Shown here piece after piece: positions 1-12,543 of a stretch of DNA of 64,000 bases. The position numbers and the translations under genes were made by a program. Below the pieces are notes generated by a model. That model was given only the letters and a program-made list of their open reading frames with translations. It ran no database searches and had not been told where the DNA came from. How positions within the stretch are numbered: position 1 is the first letter of the stretch; each line of letters starts with the position of its first letter. The DNA is from Gonatopus flavifemur (taxonomy: Eukaryota > Arthropoda > Insecta > Hymenoptera > Dryinidae): the NCBI GenBank assembly GCA_018340375.1, contig JAFFJZ010000007.1, forward strand, positions 9,176,001-9,240,000, written 5' to 3'.

Positions 1-1
1 A

Positions 2-67
2 ATTAATGAAGAACCACCTGAAGCATTACAAGTATTACAGGAAATTAATGCGAAACAACAATCATAA
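2..67 (+). CDS. Possible 3' end of a protein-coding gene (partial)
   Basis: An open frame enters at the window edge and ends at TAA 65-67. It would encode 21 residues rich in Glu, Pro and Gln, ending NAKQQS. A poly(A)-type AATAAA lies at 177-182. The product is not recognised. The stretch is too short to prove coding, but its composition differs from the AT-rich flank. It would be the last exon of a gene lying mostly outside the window, convergent with the minus-strand candidate at 247-492. Confidence 0.28.
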   Translation: MNEEPPEALQVLQEINAKQQS

Positions 68-246
68 AGTCACGTTGCGTACATTTATAAAATATGAAAT
101 CAAATTCCTACTTTAAGCGAATATAGCCGATCATCACGCAACGCTAAACAAATCGTTGATACCCACTAAAATGAAAAATAAATATTCCCCGGTATCTATT
201 TATTTCAATGCGATAGTTATTTTTTGCTTTAGCTGCTTTTTTTCTT

Positions 247-492
247 TCATCTCGTAGCGGCTCGTAGTAAATTGGACAAATTGGATCGTGTGCTGCGAGC
301 GAGCAGCAGAGTGGAGAACGGATAGAAACGTCGATTACCGTCGGACATCACTTCGGATAGAGATTCCCCTTTCTCGATCATCGCCAACGGCGTGCCGGAT
401 TTCCTGGATAAGTACAAATCGAATCCGTCTGTGTCTTTGCAAAAGAGAAACTCTTTCACTTTGGGTTTCGGTGGAAAATCATTGTTGAAATA
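247..492 (-). CDS. Candidate coding exon, unknown product, C-terminal
   Basis: The minus strand is open from 492 to a TGA at 247-249 (81 codons). Third codon positions are about 60 percent G or C by hand count, well above the surrounding AT-rich DNA, which is the main argument for coding. The predicted peptide contains KDTDGFDLYLSRKSG and ends NLLRAATR. I do not recognise the family. No strong splice acceptor was found at its start; an in-frame TGA at 493-495 means an exon must begin below that point. A minus-strand AATAAA lies at 204-199, as expected 3' of a gene end. It could still be a chance ORF in a GC-richer patch. Confidence 0.33.
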   Translation of the reverse strand, partial: YFNNDFPPKPKVKEFLFCKDTDGFDLYLSRKSGTPLAMIEKGESLSEVMSDGNRRFYPFSTLLLARSTRSNLSNLLRAATR

Positions 493-3400
493 TCACGCAA
501 ACTGATTACAAATGACATTGATCTGTATACACCGATCGAACAGAATCACCGATCCTTATAAGAGGAAACAGAACCACGCGAGTGTGGATCTGCTTAGAGA
601 GATGATGAGAACATATGAGAAATGATTTGGCGGATGAATACGATCATCAATCATCCTTGGATGAGTTTTGAAAATTCTTGTTGGATTAATCAATTGAATC
701 AATAAAATAATAATCGCGATATATACATGTTTCTTCGTGTGGAGAAGGATTGTATACAGGTCATAAATAATTGAATGCATAGAGAAATGGACATGGATGA
801 TTTGTATACAATTTATATGCAGGGTATATGCGATAATGTATGATACGTGTCTAATGGTGCAAGAATCATGTGTATATTAAATATGGTTTTGTGACTGCTG
901 ATCCATGTGTATCGAATACAAGTGGATGAGTGAATCAAAAACTTCAACCTTGGTGTACTGGAGGCTGAATTGTAATCTAAATTGATTCGATGGATTACAA
1001 GTCCAACAGTACCTACAATTTTCATTGTAATTGAAAAAATTGAAAAGGAAAGATCTTTAATTATCATGTGGTATTATTTTATAACACGCGATTGCTGGAT
1101 AAACAGCGGTTTCATTGTATTTTTCAGAGATTTGTAGAACGCTGGCTCCTCCCAAACCCCCTATCTCATATTAACGTAATGAAAATTATGAGTTCTCTTT
1201 CATCTTCGATAAACTGTACCTACGATCCCTCATTCAATACCACGATTAACTATCAGCGAATATGAAGAAAAGCGATTTCTCACCTTGCCCTATAATTCTA
1301 AAACTTGTTATCAGATTTTTTTGTTCTTGTGGAAAGGATAAAAAAATTGAATTAGAAATCATTTCGGTCTACTCGAAATCTCGAGTTTTTTATTCAACTT
1401 ATGGCACCCGTAAGGGAGAAAGTCGTATCACAATCGCCTCGCAATTGCTCAAAGAGATCGCAGAGATTTGCTAAGAGATGGCATAAACTGTAGAGAAACG
1501 TTTATCCGCATATTCCTCGCGGCATTTCCATCTATCTTGGAAACAGATGACCCTTTACTATCGGAAGAATAAGGCCTATGATCGATGTTCTTTCCTGCTC
1601 TTTTTTTTCCTTTTTTGAACTTTTACCCTCGGTTTTGCGGATGAGAATGCATAAATACGTGTATGATTGTTTTTAATATACGAGAGATCGGAATTTAGAA
1701 ACTTTTCACTGAAATTCCTAGAACTCGAATTCAATGAGTTATTCGAAGAACAAGACTGCGGTTTGGATTTAGCTTTGAATATCGAAGGAGAGTGAAGAGA
1801 ATAATGCAAATGTATGTGAACCCTGGTTGAAAAAAATCAATAGAATCCGACGAAATGATATTGAAGGGAATTTGGTCAGAGCATTGTGCAAGATTCAGTG
1901 AGATTTGGCGAGAATCAATGGGTTTGTTTGAACAGAGAAAAGCTATATATAATCAAAGACAAACTATAAAGATGTCTCGTGAACGAGAATACCCGAGTTC
2001 ATCTTGGCGGAAATCAAGAAAAACACGACTCAACGCTTACAATTCCATCGAAGAATCTATGAATATTAATGTTACGTCAATATAAGAACGCACTTATTTC
2101 CCGGTGTAATCGCGGGATGTAAACACCCATGCTCACAAGATATTGCTTATCTTGTACCAGCTGTCAAGTATATCGATTGCAACCAATTACAAATTCATAA
2201 CCAAGATGGATAATTCGATCCGAGAATGTGTTCTTCTTCCTCTCCGTCCCACATACGACAAATTTTTAAATCGATACAAAGATGAGGTTAATTGAATCGC
2301 ACGAGTCATTCGTAATACACATAATAATCGTAGGTGACTCTATATAAATATTCATCCCTGGTTTATAGACCGACTCAATCGGTATTTACTTTGAAAATCG
2401 ATTATGCACACGGGCACGCGTTACACCGCGTTTAATGCCCGTTAATGCGAACCAGGGAACATGCTATTAATCATGCTGTGTGTTCCGCACACTAGACGAC
2501 AACGACAACGACGTTCACCATCACGAAAAACGTTTTTTTCTCGCGTGAGAGAAAGAGAATTAAAACGTACACCTCTTCGACATACTTTCAACATGCGAGA
2601 GTGGTGTATCGAACTATCGGGAGAGCAGGCAGGATATATGGGAAAATCGATACCAGGTTCCATTATTCTGCGGTATTCTTGAAAATTTGATGATTGAAAT
2701 TTCGAAACTTTAATGAACTTGGCATCTAATCGTTGTCGTGCTTGCTCGCACGCGAATTAACAAAAAAAGGTCAATTTAACTGGATGAATTTCTCTTTTGA
2801 ATCAAGAACATCTATTATATTTACTTACTGAAACACAAGAGAGTTCTTGCTGATCGATCAATTAATGAATGCACGTTCGAATAACAAACACATACACACA
2901 CAACAGGAAAAAAAGAGAAGAGAACAACAAAAAGAACGTAATTAATGAAACAGTTATCCCGCGATTGACTTTATCTGTCCAACCAAGAGAGAAAGAAAGA
3001 GAGATGAAAAAATGTTCAATATAGAACTACGCCCGGAGAAATGTGAAAGTCGAGCTTTGTTTAATCTCCGATATACACACGTTGGTGTAATTGAATAATT
3101 CTCCTTAGATCGCGAGAATCGAGTCATCGTATATGACTGGATCCAGATTCGTATATTTTGGATTAGATAGAACTTTACTCGTATTATTCCACCATCGACA
3201 GGGATGTTGAGAAATAAAAATGATCGATAGTATAGAGTATAAAATATAAGTCAGCATAAATATGAGCTGCGAGCAGCGATGAAGAGAGGGGAAACAAATT
3301 TTCTCTCTATTAGCATACTCGATGGATACTGGCAGAGTTGGATGGATTATGGAATATCCGTTGTGCGATGCCGAGTCCGTGAATGTGAATCAGTTCGCAG

Positions 3401-4089
3401 GCAAAGGGGTGTTCGTGTGCACGCAAGTACGTATGCACGCATACAGAACTCGATTACTTTGGTTACGTGGAAGGCATTAATGCTATTAATTCGATAACGA
3501 TCACCGACGGAGACCGGTTATCAGAGACACCCGGTATACGTGCAAGGTGGTCGGCCTTCAAGATTGGGTGTATTTTACGGTGATCAACTTATTACATGCT
3601 CGCATATAGTGAAATGAGGTATAACGTTCAGTCAACGAGTGACTCAACCTTTGCACTCGAAATACAAATTCGTATGACATCCATTCTAGATTCAAATTAT
3701 CACGTCACACGTCACATATTTGTATATACTTTTCCTTTTTTTTCTTTTTTAATGATCATCCATGTGATATGGTAGAAAACTTTCTCTTCGATCGGATTCT
3801 TTCCTCACGATTGAACTTCGCGTTGCAGTTGCACTAGAGATTCTATCATTAATTCGAATAACCATGTTGAGAATCCTTGATACATGTAATTGTAGAGGAA
3901 ATTGAAGGTCTTGAAAGAATCTCATTTTTCACAATTTTATTTTCTGCTGGTGTTCACTTGCGAACACCTTTGTTGCATCCAGGAGTTCAATTTTATGTAT
4001 TGAGTTTTCTCAGGAAACATGAAACTGAACATTTACTGCAAAATTCACCGATTTTCTTACAGCACATATTTGATGACCGAATCATATTG
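493..4089. other. No recognised gene or transposon
   Basis: AT-rich sequence with several short ORFs in both strands, none with conserved motifs or convincing splice signals. Slightly GC-richer patches lie near 2400-2660 and 3270-3560. No inverted terminal repeats or long tandem repeats were seen. Confidence 0.5.
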
Positions 4090-4955
4090 TTCCCATATAG
4101 AAATTTACAATTGGCGCTAGCATGGTGCAACGTAGATAAAGTATGGCCGAGGCTTGGCAACCAAGCATAGCGCAACACAGAAATGATAACATCATTTTAT
4201 GATTTACCTACGTGTTTTTCCAATGAAGTCCCATCATCGATGAAACAATGGCAATGAAATATACCATCATTGGCAAACAATTGGGAATTTTGTTTGTCGA
4301 TGCTGCACCAATGATCAAAGTAAAAAATATTTAGCCTAGAAATATATAAAAAGTATACGCATTTCGTAATTTCTGACATATGTTGTTTGAAGTCTTATTG
4401 TTTTCCCCTCATTTGTTTGTGAACAACTCGGCGTCTTTTGTCGGTAAATTTTGCCATAAGAAGTAGACACAATGTATGTCAGCTCAGCGTTCGGTGCCAA
4501 CTAGTGTAACTCATAGTAAAGAGCGATTGACTGTTCTTCCTAAGATTTATTTAAGCCTTATATATTCTTCGTATAAGCGTTTCACCACTCGCGAGAAACA
4601 CTTGATTATCAACGTAGCAGAAATATCATAGAGGTTGCCAATATTGAGCCACGCTATTACCAATGATCGGCGCTACATTGAAAGCTAATTTCTACTGAAA
4701 CTAGGCCAAAGTTTGGGGCAATATTGAACCACATTTTCAATGATCCTGGCGTTGAGAGGAATCTATCGTTTAGTCAATGTTGGGCCAAGGATGAGCCAAG
4801 GAAGAGCCAAGCTTGGCGCAATTGTGCGACAATAATAGGCTGACAAATGGAATTCGTCGAACACCGACATCGGTGCAACATTGCATTTATTGTTAATCAA
4901 CATTGAAGATTTATAGATTGCCAAGCCTTGTCTGTCAACATTGCGCCAAGCTATA

Positions 4956-6246
4956 CGAGGGTGGATTGATAAGTTTCCGGCCTGACCAAGAAAAACAACG
5001 TTTTTAAGAATTTTTTTTTTTTATTTCTCAACATAATCTCCTCCAAGGCTGATACATTTCTCATAGCGGTGTTCTAGTCTAGTAATACCATCTCTATAGA
5101 CTGATTCGTCAAGCTCCTCAAAATACCCATTTACAGCTTCGATTACTTCTTCATTGTCCGCAAATCTCTTACCGCCAAGCCATTTTTTGAGGTTAGGAAA
5201 CAGATAATAGTCACTCGGGGCTAGGTCTGGAGAGTAGGGAGGGTGCGGCATCAATTCAAACTTCAGATCGTTGATTTTAGCCATCGCAACGATTGACGTG
5301 TGCGCTGGTGCGTTATCGTGATGAAACAAGATTTTTTTCTTCGCCAGATGAGGTCGTTTAATTTTCACTTCGTGGCTCAAACGTTGCAATAAGTCTGCGT
5401 AGTATTGACCAGTGATAGTTTTACCCTTTTCAAGGTAATCAATGTATATAATACCTATTGCATCCCAAAAACAGTAGCCATAACCTTGTTCGCCGAAAAA
5501 TTGTTTTTGCCTTCTTTGGAGTTGGTTCCCCTGGTCCAATCCACTGTTTAGACTGTTCTTTGGTTTCAGGAGTGTAGTGGTGGACCCAAGTTTCGTCAAC
5601 GGTTACGAATCGACGCAAAAATTCGCTTGGATTACGCTTATACAACGCCAAATTGGCGGTAGAAATGTTCTTTCGAATCAATTTTTGGTCGACTGTTAGC
5701 AAACGCGGCACCCATCTTGCACAGAGCTTTTCCATATACAAATGTTGGTGCAAAATATTTTGTACACGTTCATATGACATCTTACAGGTCTCAGCTATCT
5801 CACAAACTTTCAATCTGCGATCTTTCAGCACTATTTGATGGATTTTTTCGATCATATCTGGAGTTGTGACCTCAATGGGGCGTCCTGAGCGAGGCTCATC
5901 AGAGGTGCTCACACGACCCTTTTTAAACTCGGAAACCCACTGCTTAACGGTTGAATATGATGGGGAGGATGTCCCCAGTGTTGAGTCCATCTCTTCTTTA
6001 ATTTCCTTCGGCGTTAACCCCTTCAAATAAAAGTATTTGATGACAGCACGATTTTCCAGCTTTTCCATTTTTACGAAAAACACAGAGGCGTCTTGGTCAG
6101 CGTGCTCTCAAAACTAAACTAACATGGCGATCAGACTGAAACTATAGCTACAAGCTATCTAAGGATGGTACTATAGAACGCCACCTCAAGATAGGCCTAG
6201 TGGCGCCATCTCTTGGTCAGGCCGGAAACTTATCAATCCACCCTCG
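4956..6246 (-). mobile_element. Mariner transposon with perfect 35-bp TIRs
   Basis: The TIRs at 4956-4990 and 6212-6246 are identical over 35 bp in inverted orientation, beginning CGAGGGTGGATTGATAAG. TA flanks both ends (4954-4955 and 6247-6248), the standard mariner target duplication. The length of 1291 bp is typical of a full-length element. Perfect TIRs suggest a young insertion. It sits inside the CCCATA element. Confidence 0.96.
5021..6068 (-). pseudogene. Mariner transposase (DD34D), one frameshift
   Basis: This encodes the transposase that cuts and pastes mariner at TA sites. I place the start at the ATG at 6068 (MEKLENRAV), because mariner proteins usually begin near this point; an upstream ATG at 6083 would add five residues. 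The N-terminal helix-turn-helix region is followed by the WVPRLLT linker, the first catalytic Asp in VTVDETW, the second in HHDNAPAH and the third in LAPSDYYLF. The last two are separated by 34 residues, giving DD34D. The frame breaks once near a T/A run at about 5495-5507: the first part stays open to 5439 in the wrong frame, and the correct frame runs on to the stop at 5021. Repairing that single shift would give about 345 residues, normal for the family. The HHYTPETK motif suggests the mellifera or irritans branch (inference). Confidence 0.93.
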
Positions 6247-6293
6247 TATTTCATTGTCAGCATTGGCGAAGCCCAAAAATTTTTGTATGGGTT

Positions 6294-6547
6294 CTTTCTT
6301 TGGTGTAAATCGTCCTCCATGCGGAAAATTTTGTCTGATAACCCTGCCCCGGATACCACAAGATATGTTCTCCAGTGCTTTTGAGTGATTCGAATTGGGA
6401 AGAAAAAAAACACTACAAAAGTGCTCGTCGCCCAAAAACTAAACTTCAAATCAAATTCCTCCAAATAGAATATTATTGCACTTCGACTGTAGAATACGCC
6501 ACAGAAATTCGAATGATGAATTCTGGGACGCTTTGTTTATAGTTATA
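6294..6547. other. Spacer between two transposons
   Basis: About 250 bp of unassigned sequence lies between the TT duplication of the CCCATA element and the TA duplication of the next mariner. No gene was seen. Confidence 0.5.
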
Positions 6548-7066
6548 TTAGAACCTTGAATAAGTTCTCCCTGTTTGTTACAAAATAAAAACTTTATTTA
6601 AAATATAAGGAACAAAAACGTTGAATTCAAAGTATTGTCCATCACTAGAGACCACTTTCTCCCATCTTTCTGGCAGTATATGAATTCCGCGGTGGCAAAA
6701 CGACATGTCTTTTGAGGCTATCCAAGAATCGACCCATTTTTTAGTTTCTTCGTGAGAATGAAAACGCTGATCAGCTAAGCCATGTGCCATGGAATGGAAT
6801 AGGTGAACAGGGTAGAAGTTCCCATCGGAGCGTATCCAGGTAGGTTTTCACTGTCTTTGCAACATGAGGCCGGGCGTTGTCATATAACAAAATCACTGTG
6901 TCATGTTTCTTCTCGTATAGCGGCCGTTTTTCTTTCAGGGCTCGACTCAAACGCATTAATTGAAGTCGATAGCGATCCCCCGTGATAGTTCCATTCGGTT
7001 TGAGCAGCTCATAATGAATTTCACCTGACTGATCCCACTAAATACAGAGAAGAAGCTCCGAACCAT

Positions 7067-8470
7067 CCCATGTGGAAATGGAAACACGCGCCGCTACTGG
7101 CTGAGTACTGTTGCCAGAGTTGCCAGTACTGGCGAATCCATAGCTGCCAGTATTGGGCCAGTTAAATTCGCAGTACTGGAAAGGAGCCGAAATGATAACA
7201 TCATTTTACATAAGGGCCAGAGGAACATTTACCACTGAATTGGTACCAATTTTCAATGCGAGCCAACTATGGCGGAACTCTGGCTCGCCCAGGTCCTGCG
7301 AGTGAGAAACGTAGTCTCTATCACATCAGCCGATCTCCGAGTTAACGACGAATCACTCAAATTGCCATTTAGTGTAACAGGATCGTTGAAGTCATACAAT
7401 TCACCATAGATTCCGTAGAGAAATAAAGTCCTACCAATACTAGCACATTGTCGTCTCTCGAACATATTGAATGATGATACCAACTCTGGCCTAATGCTGG
7501 CGCGACTTCGGCTCACTACAAAAGCCGAGCTACTACACCGAGAAGAAAAAGTTGTCAAATTTACCTCTGGTTAAGTGAATATATGGACGATTTAAAAATG
7601 TAGTGCGAGCTACTACAATTTTAGCTGATTTCACCGCAGGAAGAGTGGGATGCACTTCAGCTATGGTATCTTTCGCATCAGCTGTGTTATATTTCACATG
7701 CATTGTTGTAAAATCAACTAAAATTGTGGTCGCTTGTACTGAATCCTCAATCATTCAGGTATTGATTCAATGATGTAAATTTTATAAGTTTTTGCCTTCA
7801 GTGTAAGATGGTGATTTTGATGCCATTCGACCACCGATTCTGTAGAACGTCAGAGTCCTATCAATACTGGCACATTGCTGTCAGTCAAATATATTGAATG
7901 ATCATATCAACTCTGGCCTAATGCTGGCAAGACTTCGGCCCACTACAACAGCCAAGTTGCTAAGATCGTGATTCTAACGTCAGTTGAGGACCGATTCCGT
8001 AGTCAGCCAGAGTCTGCCAATACTGGCACATTGTCGTCTATGGAACATATTGAATGCTAATACTAACTCTGGCTCAGTACTGGTGCAGTATTGTCTTGTC
8101 AAAGTAACCGTGTTATTAGGAAGATCAGTGAAATTCCTATCCACTATCTATTCCGTATTAGGACAACTTTGCATCAATACTGGTGCAGTATCGTCTTTTG
8201 TTCGCACTTTACCATCCAACTAACTCGCATTCGGTACTGGCACGGTTCCGTTTCTGTATGATCTGGGTATCATCCGAACATTATTAATTTGATACTGACT
8301 GAAGACCGTCTGACTGCGCAAGCCAGTACTGTCTGAAATCCGGCAAACATTTGGCGCCAGTTGCAAAATGGTAATGACTCTGAATGGGCACAGTTATATC
8401 TGCCGAAGTCTGGCAAGTGCAACTTGGCCAGTACCACGCCATTTGTCAACTCTGGCTATTTCCACATGGG
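7067..8470 (-). mobile_element. CCCATG-type element, copy 1; 2-bp TSD AT
   Basis: The ends are CCCATGTGGAAATGG (7067) and the inverted CCCATGTGGAAATAGCC (8470). AT flanks both sides (7065-7066, 8471-8472). Excision with one AT restores the mariner reading frame through the KPNIHG segment, which proves the boundaries and the 2-bp duplication. The 1404-bp interior is full of CCAGTACTGG-like palindromes and degenerate copies of a 157-bp unit. It lies inverted relative to the copies at 24753, 34345 and 36960. It contains a nested CACTG element (7536-7803) and a decayed tRNA-like module near 7280-7350. Confidence 0.88.
7536..7803 (-). mobile_element. CACTG/CACCG-ended 268-bp element inside CCCATG copy 1; TSD TA
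   Basis: It begins CACCGAGAAGAAAAAG and ends with the complement of CACTGAAGG, flanked by TA on both sides (7534-7535, 7804-7805). The same insertion at the same host position occurs at 35152-35418 and 25582-27017, so it entered an ancestor of these copies. The 73-codon ORF spanning it recurs in the sister copy near 35201-35422 because the repeat is shared, not because it is a gene. Confidence 0.75.
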
Positions 8471-9145
8471 ATGGATATTTGGTTTTGCGGACGATGTTGA
8501 TTCATGGCCAGACTCACCCCATGATTTTCTACGCTTTGGATTATCATAGTGTATCCATTTTTCATCGCCAGTCACGATACGGTACAAAAAACCTTTCCTT
8601 TTCTGTCGTTGAAGCAGTAGTTCGCACGTGGCAAAACGCTGTTCGTTGTCTCTTGGCTTCAATCCATACGGCACCCAATGTCCTTACTCCTGGATTATTC
8701 CTAACATTTTCAAACGTTTTGAAACAGTTGACCCATCAACTTGTAATCCCTGGTGGAAGGGAAGCGTGTCATAAAGAGTAACGGAAGCGTAAAAATGTTT
8801 CAGATGACTTTTCTAATACTTTCTACATGCTTCCTATCGTGTTTCTTCCCATACGCTTCGCACACTCCAAATACATGTTCGAGATATTCCTAATGTCCCA
8901 CTTGGCGCTCGGTATACGCTTAAACCCACGTTTCAAATACTTTCCAACAACGTTTCTGACACTTCCCAATACACGCTTCCTTTTCACCAGGGATTGTTTT
9001 TCAAGTTCTGCTAGCGTCTGGATTCGGTACCTATTCATCGAGTAATTCCTCCAATTCTTTGTCTTCAAATTCTTTTGGTGCGCCAGAACGTTCTTTATCC
9101 TCAAGTTCAAAATCATTATTTTTGAAGCGTCGAAACCAGTCTCTG

Positions 9146-9411
9146 CACGGAAAAAAAGAAATAGTTGCAGCAATTACTTAAATAGGCGGTTTTCGACCAT
9201 CTACTTAAGTAGTTGCTGCAGCTACTTAGTAGTCAGGACAAGTAACTCGATAGTTGCACTAACTAATGTGAATACCTGAGGTATTTTTGATTAGTTGAGA
9301 CAGCTAACGTGTTACTTGTCCTGACTACTAAGTAGCTACAACAAGTACTCAAGTAGATGGTCGAAAATCGACTACTCAAGTAGTTGCTGCAACTATTCTT
9401 TTTTTTCCGTG
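9146..9411. mobile_element. CACGG foldback element (AGTTGCAGCA family), 266 bp; TSD TG
   Basis: This is a near-complete palindrome with ends CACGGAAAA and TTTTCCGTG and arms containing AGTTGCAGCAA and GACCATCTACTTAAGTAG. TG flanks both sides (9144-9145, 9412-9413). Removal restores the mariner N-terminal frame. Family members lie at 39325-39541 and 52466-53596. There is no coding capacity. Confidence 0.88.
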
Positions 9412-9729
9412 TGCATGTCGTATCCGACAGAGCATTGTCACCATAAGTCTCAACAATAATTCTATGTGCTTCAGCTGCAGATTTCTTTTGAATAAAATAG
9501 TGCAATGAAATTCCCCAAATGCAAATACACTTTAGTTGGCACAAAAGTAGACATTGTCAAAACTAATAAACAATTACTTCGTTTACACTAAAGTGAACTA
9601 TCATACACTGAAATTTCAGGTTAGATACAGTACTTCCTTGCAAGTGCGTTACCATTCGAAATTTCAAGCACGGAGTCCTGTTAGTGCCATCTGTGATGAA
9701 ACAGCGAGAACTTATTCAAGGTCCTAATA

Positions 9730-12543
9730 TATGGAGCCATATACGAAATTCAATATCTTTATACAATAAAAATTTTATATTTTTAATTGCATGTAATCAT
9801 GTTAATTATTTAGACATACAATTTAGGCTACAATATGAATCTCTCAGAGATGCTCGATATTTCACGATATCAATATTTTTTGTACCATTTTTATAAGATC
9901 CAATATGAACTCGACAAAGTTTGTATAAAAAAATATCGATACCGTGTCATTCAATAATACTTATATGAAGTTGAATCGTTGTGTGGATATGTTCTGAATC
10001 CGAAAGCACATAAATACTAATTTTGTACGAAGGTAATGAGAGAATCCGTAATGAAATGAAAGAATATATCAACATTCGCAAGTATTCACCGTTCTAAATA
10101 CCGTTCTTACAACTTGTTAATTATGTAGAAAACATTTTGATATCTCTCTTTTCTGTCAAACAGATTTGTTTTCCTTCCCTGGTTAGAGTTAACACACGGG
10201 AGGAAGAATATGTGAACGAAAGAATTTGTTCAATGGAAAAGAGAAAAAAGGAAATTTAGCTCCATTAAAAAATTGTTCTTTTATTGTTAGGCGATGTAGA
10301 ATTTGAGAAGAAGGATCGAATAAAAGGGTCATTTTTTGTGGAACCATTCCTGAAATGAAAGCATGTTAGTTTTTATATGCATTTTATTGAAGCGTATTTA
10401 AGCGTGTTAATGGTTCTTTTTATAACCCATAACTCCTTGGCATGATTTTAAAACTCAGCCTTTAAAACTCTCATCTTGTATCAGTAAAATTAACGTTGTA
10501 TCGCGGAGAATCATTATGCGTTTTCCGCACAATAGAATTAGATGTAACATGAAATCCTTGGCTAGGTGTATTAATTATTTCCTCGTTCAGGGTTTTTTTT
10601 TTCAATGGAAAGATCTAATCGGATACGTAGGTTTTATTGTTCGATGAAACATTTCTTTTTCCCTCGTTAGAATTTATTATAATTAGAAATCGTCATAGTC
10701 TCGTGGATCGTAATCGTTTTTCTCCGCTTGGCAGTTGAACTTTAATATCTCAGGATAATTTGAAAAATCCTAATCATATTTCATTGTACGTAAAAGTGGA
10801 TATATGGATTCTTTCCACTTTACATAATCGAACATTTTTATAAGCGGAGCATGATTTATGTATCTCGTTATCGGATGATCTCATATGCATTGAAAGAAGT
10901 GAAAGATCTATTCCCCATTCAATGAGGAAAAAAATCCAAATCACTTATAATTCCATTAGCGCGATTTAAGCAACATAAGAAAGAGGAAAAAAGGTATTCA
11001 ACTTGTTCGATGCTTCCGTGAGTCTATACATCTGAAAACAAAACGGAAAAGAGAGAAAAAAAGGAGAACGCAAGACCGCGCCTCATGCATCTCACGAAAT
11101 GGGTCACATAAATTTAAGTTATCGACAGCTATTCTTAAATTCACGGCTCATAATCCAATACCGCCTACGCTACCTAGTTCTCCGCTGGTTGCCTATATAA
11201 TATACCTATGCGTGTTTCATCGTAATGTCACAACAGGCAAAACGTGACGCACGATCATAAATATAAAAGGACTCCGACTCAGTGGGAGAGTGAGAAAAGC
11301 CATTGCTTGCCGGTATAGAACGTTGGAATGTGATCGTGTTCCCTGGACTGTCATTGGATCGTTTCTAAGTTGTATCTTACGATTGATCTCTTCGATATCT
11401 TCCGAAGAAAATCAACCGTGTGCCATACACTTCGGATCATACATTCAGCACCGAAATTATTTATTTGGGAGAAAAATCCTTGTCACAGAGAATGCATTGG
11501 GCAACAATGGGGATCATTAGTGTCATGTCATGTCTGAATGCAATACTCGCATTAAAACTTTTTACGATGATAAATAATTTATTGCAGATTGTTCGTAATC
11601 CTTTTGTATGAAATATGGGATACGATCATTCAAATGGACTGGAATAATTTTGAAGACAATGGGTACGAGAAGCATGTACATAACCGAGGAACGTGACTTT
11701 CCAGGCTAATGTTCAAGTATAATTTTCAATCTAATACTCGGCACTCGGCATCTAATGAGCAATGCCACTGTTCTACAGACAAAACTTCGAGATAACTATC
11801 TATTGGAATTGGGAGAATTATCGTTCTCCGCAAATGTTAAGGAAGCACAAAATAAATGAGATCTCGTAAAATAAAATCGTTTCATTTCGATATTAAGTGC
11901 TCAATTTGAGGGTTTGTCAAATTGATATCATTATTAGGCAACTTTGTCGATTCGTGACGGGATTGGAGGATTATTCATTCAATCTGATTGGTAAAAATGT
12001 AGAATTCTATTGAGTATCGTGTGAAATAAGATTTCTTTATACTTTGAATGGTTTCTATGCAATCATTGTAACCTCCAGCAATTTCAATCCCCTGCAATCT
12101 ATGTACGATCTTCCTTCTTAATGCCCTGAAAATTCTGAACACATTGAAATATATTGAAAAATGTTCCAAGTCGTTGAACCTACCTCCTTTCGGCATAAAT
12201 CAGTTATGCAACCCATATTACATCGATATTAACGGATTACGTCGATTACTCCCTTTTAATATCTTTCGCGAAAAGATGAATACATTGACGTCGACCAAAC
12301 AATGAATTCAACTAAAGGATAAATATACGTTTAATGTATATTGTGATTCAATTATCGTCTGGATCGGATATCTTGAAATTATACCTCCGGGATACGATAA
12401 TTCCCACGTAAATTTTGGCGTGGTACGTTGTCAGATCGAACGCAAGAAACAAGAGAAAAAGTGAATTTTTTTCTTTCCCATCGACGAAACTTTCGAGACC
12501 ACAACGACGGCGGCGTTTCATCGATAAAAGGTCAAATCGATAA
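9730..12543. other. No recognised gene or transposon
   Basis: AT-rich non-coding DNA. A TATAAAAG at 11262-11269 is followed by a TCAGT at 11279, but the spacing is too short for a standard TATA-Inr pair. Small ORFs around 11290-11610 have no recognisable motif. Confidence 0.45.

Larger units (their letters stand above)
4092..6291. mobile_element. CCCATA-type non-coding element, split by a mariner; 2-bp TSD TT
   Basis: The left end CCCATATAGAAATTT (4092) mirrors the right end at 6291, whose reverse complement starts CCCATACAAAAATTT. TT flanks both sides (4090-4091 and 6292-6293). Removing the mariner at 4956-6246 leaves about 907 bp. The interior is packed with the word TTGGC and its complement GCCAA, often as palindromes such as TTGGCGCAA. 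It carries no ORF of its own. The layout matches the CCCATG and CCCACG elements elsewhere in the window. The superfamily is not assigned. Confidence 0.75.
6578..9554 (-). pseudogene. Degenerate mariner transposase, interrupted twice
   Basis: The frame starts at ATG 9554 with MSTFVPTK, the N-terminus typical of Mos1-like (mauritiana group) mariners. The conserved KKSAAEAHR block follows, then a 266-bp foldback insertion, then the RFK/KERSGAPKEFED helix-turn-helix region, the VPYGLKPRD linker and the first catalytic block VTGDEKWIHYDNPKRRKSW. The CCCATG element at 7067-8470 interrupts it next, after a KPNIH motif. Downstream are IHYELLKPNGTITGDRYR and DNARPHVAKT, which holds the second catalytic Asp. 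A short deletion near 6790-6815 removes the YSPDIAPSD segment, so the third catalytic Asp is lost. The C-terminal ERWEKVVSSDGQYFE region remains. Frameshifts and deletions make it non-functional. Confidence 0.9.
6548..9727 (-). mobile_element. Old mariner transposon carrying two nested insertions
   Basis: The left end reads TTAGAACCTTGAATAAGT from 6548; the right end at 9727 reads, in reverse complement, TTAGGACCTTGAATAAGT, with TA on both outer sides (6546-6547 and 9728-9729). Without the insertions at 7067-8470 and 9146-9411 the element is about 1.5 kb. TIR mismatches and the broken transposase show it is older than the mariner at 4956. Confidence 0.9.

Noticed and set aside
7253..7558. 101-codon ORF recurring near 35397-35726
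   Set aside because: Its conservation follows from the shared CCCATG repeat; frames differ in stops and there is no protein motif.
11262..11283. TATAAAAG followed by TCAGT as a core promoter
   Set aside because: The spacing from TATA to the initiator A is about 19 bp, not about 30, and no coding exon follows.
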